NCBI GenBank assembly: GCA_934277845.1
Contig: CAKQVV010000082.1
Location: 1-6,999 of the forward strand
Length of the DNA stretch: 6,999 nucleotides
Direction: 5' to 3'
Source of the DNA: an uncultured Clostridia bacterium
GTDB taxonomy: Bacteria; Bacillota; Clostridia; Christensenellales; Pumilibacteraceae
The notes below the pieces were generated by a model, which saw nothing but the letters and a program-made list of their open reading frames with translations, was not told the origin of the DNA and did no database searches. Positions within the stretch are counted from its first letter, which is position 1. Every line of letters begins with the position of its first letter. The position numbers and the translations under genes were made by a program. This document shows positions 5,725 through 6,999 of the stretch, one piece after another.

Positions 5725-5748
5725 CACAAACAATCGTTCTCCGTGCGA

Positions 5749-5793
5749 TTTTTGTGTTTTTTCGCATTTTTTAGCGTGTTTTTCGCATTTTTT
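5749..5793. promoter_or_regulatory. Phased A/T-tracts (predicted curved DNA) upstream of the lipoprotein promoter
   Basis: Five runs of five or six T on the plus strand lie at 5749-5753, 5757-5762, 5767-5772, 5779-5783 and 5788-5793. Their centres are about 8.5, 10, 11.5 and 9.5 bp apart, averaging close to one helical turn. Part of this is a direct repeat (GTG, T-run, CGCA, T-run) at 5754-5772 and 5776-5793. Such phasing is known to bend DNA, and the block starts about 25 bp upstream of the -35 box, where curvature can stimulate transcription. Confidence 0.55.
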
Positions 5794-5835
5794 GTACTTT
5801 CACACAAAAAAATATCCGCCCTATATCTATAAAGA

Positions 5836-5857
5836 CAACAAACTTTCGTTTGCGTTG
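5836..5857 (-). terminator. Weak hairpin with GAAA loop, possible terminator of the permease gene
   Basis: On the minus strand CAAAC-GAAA-GTTTG (5839-5852) forms a five-pair stem with a GNRA-type tetraloop. CAA/TTG pairs extend it past a two-base bulge. The tail reads TCTTTAT. The stem is AU-rich and short and lies about 100 bp beyond the permease stop codon, so termination would be inefficient. Confidence 0.3.
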
Positions 5858-5957
5858 CGGCAAAACATAAAACTTCATAAATCTTTAAAGATAAGTTGCG
5901 GATAACCGGGAAAATTTTTTTAAGCGGACGTATATCCGCTCGCGAAAATACGATTGT

Positions 5958-6999
5958 TTATTCCAGCGTTTTGAGCGAGTCGTTCATGTTCACTTTTTTG
6001 ATTTTCGGGAACAGGAGCAGGAACACGAATGCGACGAACAGGAAAGTAACGCCGGCGGTGATAAGGTACGAATACCATTTGATCATGGTTACGCTGCCGA
6101 AATCGAGATACGCGAACACGAACCAGCACAGTCCGAAACCGAGCGGCAAGCCGAGGATTACGCCGAACAACGCCATAATCGCGACTTCGCGGTATATATA
6201 CCCCGCGACTTCGCCGTCATAATAGCCGAGTACTTCGAGCGTGGCGATTTCGCGTTTTCTCTCGCCGATATTAAGGTTAGTCAGGTTGTAGACGACGAGC
6301 ACGGTGAGCGTCGCGGCGAACAGTATTACCACAAACGAAATGAGTTCGAACGTATCGGCAAAACCCGCTATCTTCGTGGCATCGGGATTAAGCGATACGT
6401 CGCGCAGTCCGAAACCGGCAAGCACCAGCGCGGTAGAACCGGCGACCGAAATCACGGTCATCAAAAGGTGGCGAACGTAGCGGAAAATATTCCGATAGGT
6501 CGATTTATACTTGAACGACAGCCTGTTCCAGATGAAAGAAACGTGTTCGAGAAATATCTTTTTACCGGGCTTCGGGGAGCGCGGACGCAGTAGTTCCGCA
6601 GGCTTTGCCCGCAGGCAGTTCGAGATCGAATACGCCGTGACGGCTATCACAGCCGCCGCCATTATCGCCGCAAAAACCATGCCCTCTTTCAGATGCAATC
6701 CCATAGCCGGATCGGGGAAGAAAAACGTTGCTTTGAATGCCGGGAAAAGCGCTGTCGGGAGTATCCACGAGCCGGCAAACAGTCCGCATACCGACCCTAT
6801 AAGGCAACAGATCAGCGCGAATCCGATATATTTCATCGCAATAAGCCCGTTGTCGTAACCGAGCGTGCGGTAACAAGCGATAACGGGGCGTTCCTCTTCT
6901 ATCAGTCTTGTCATGGTGGTAAGCACGACGAGCGCGACTACCGCGACAATGCCCGCCACTATTGTGCCTATTGTGATGATATTCATTTTTCGTATTGTT
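5958..6999 (-). CDS. FtsX-type ABC transporter permease, C-terminal part (5' end outside the window)
   Basis: At least 346 residues of a larger membrane protein are present. The reading frame stays open to the window edge, and the first Met in view (6984-6986) has no ribosome site, so the true start lies beyond 6999. Two FtsX-like modules are visible. Counting from that Met, the first is at about 1-125 with EERPVIACYRTLGYD, and the second at about 215-330 with ERKREIATLEVLGYYD. They are joined by a conserved linker (RAKPAELLRPRSPK..., STYRNIFRYVRHLLMT) and another membrane helix. Seven membrane segments can be drawn in this part. Family members are usually around a thousand residues with a large extracytoplasmic domain, and work with a separate ABC ATPase, often in peptide or lipid export or in resistance to envelope stress. 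The ATPase would be expected outside the window. The stop is TAA at 5958-5960. Confidence 0.88.
   Translation of the reverse strand, partial: TIRKMNIITIGTIVAGIVAVVALVVLTTMTRLIEEERPVIACYRTLGYDNGLIAMKYIGFALICCLIGSVCGLFAGSWILPTALFPAFKATFFFPDPAMGLHLKEGMVFAAIMAAAVIAVTAYSISNCLRAKPAELLRPRSPKPGKKIFLEHVSFIWNRLSFKYKSTYRNIFRYVRHLLMTVISVAGSTALVLAGFGLRDVSLNPDATKIAGFADTFELISFVVILFAATLTVLVVYNLTNLNIGERKREIATLEVLGYYDGEVAGYIYREVAIMALFGVILGLPLGFGLCWFVFAYLDFGSVTMIKWYSYLITAGVTFLFVAFVFLLLFPKIKKVNMNDSLKTLE

Larger units (their letters stand above)
5647..5957. other. AT-rich 311-bp intergenic region between permease and lipoprotein genes
   Basis: No gene is supported here. Reading from the lipoprotein side, it holds the ribosome site (5652-5658), a promoter with a dyad on its -35 box (5695-5724), phased T-tracts (5749-5793), a GAAA-loop hairpin (5836-5857), a perfect 12-bp palindrome ATCTTTAAAGAT (5881-5892) and a small hairpin AGCGGA/TCCGCT (5923-5940). 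The hairpins near the permease end have no clean T-tract, so a convincing terminator for the permease gene was not found. Confidence 0.7.

Noticed and set aside
5708..5905. Plus-strand open frame of 65 codons in the AT-rich intergenic region
   Set aside because: It starts at TTG with no ribosome site, runs over the phased T-tracts (which produce its repeated Phe/His pattern) and shows no domain. It is best explained as non-coding sequence.
6984..6986. ATG as the start of the permease gene
   Set aside because: The frame stays open upstream to the window edge, no ribosome site precedes the ATG, and the protein would begin inside the first FtsX module. The gene is therefore treated as partial.

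Overview
The window reads as chromosomal DNA from a low-to-mid GC Firmicute, probably a gut-associated member of the Clostridia. The support is: strong AAGGAGG-type ribosome binding sites; sigma-A promoters close to TTGACA-17-TATAAT; a lipoprotein carrying the Cys-rich 'GHSFGEW...ATCTEDG...CSVC...LGH' module common in clostridial surface proteins; and a two-module FtsX-type permease of a kind typical of that class. No insertion sequence, phage gene, CRISPR array or other sign of recent transfer was seen. The taxonomic call is inference from style, not from a marker gene.

Layout. Positions 1-92 (minus) hold a complete tRNA-Ser(GCT) body with a near-perfect promoter behind it. From 251 to 3503 three minus-strand genes follow one another. 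In transcription order these are a HAD-family phosphatase (2844-3503), an HGSNAT/DUF1624-type membrane acyltransferase (1939-2778) and an ANL-superfamily acyl/aryl adenylating ligase (251-1894), ending in a short intrinsic terminator. A 191-bp divergent promoter region (3504-3694) separates the phosphatase from a plus-strand hexapeptide O-acetyltransferase of the maltose/galactoside type (3695-4309). A strong bidirectional terminator (4389-4420) lies between that gene and the convergent minus-strand lipoprotein gene (4486-5646). The lipoprotein is a predicted surface-anchored beta-helix protein. Upstream of it is a 311-bp AT-rich intergenic region with its promoter, an imperfect dyad on the -35 box and a run of phased A-tracts. 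The window ends inside an FtsX-type ABC permease gene (5958 to beyond 6999, minus), of which only the C-terminal part is present.

How the genes may work together. The ligase and the membrane acyltransferase are 44 bp apart and probably co-transcribed. A plausible but unproven reading is that one activates a carboxylic acid and the other moves an acyl group to an extracytoplasmic acceptor. The soluble acetyltransferase and phosphatase are generic housekeeping or detoxification types. The lipoprotein has its own promoter and is likely regulated apart from the permease.

I found no clear evidence of a wholly new biological system. The most distinctive points are a membrane acyltransferase gene whose promoter geometry predicts a leaderless GTG start, phased A-tracts behind the lipoprotein promoter, a ligase with an altered phosphate-binding loop, and operator-like dyads at two promoters.
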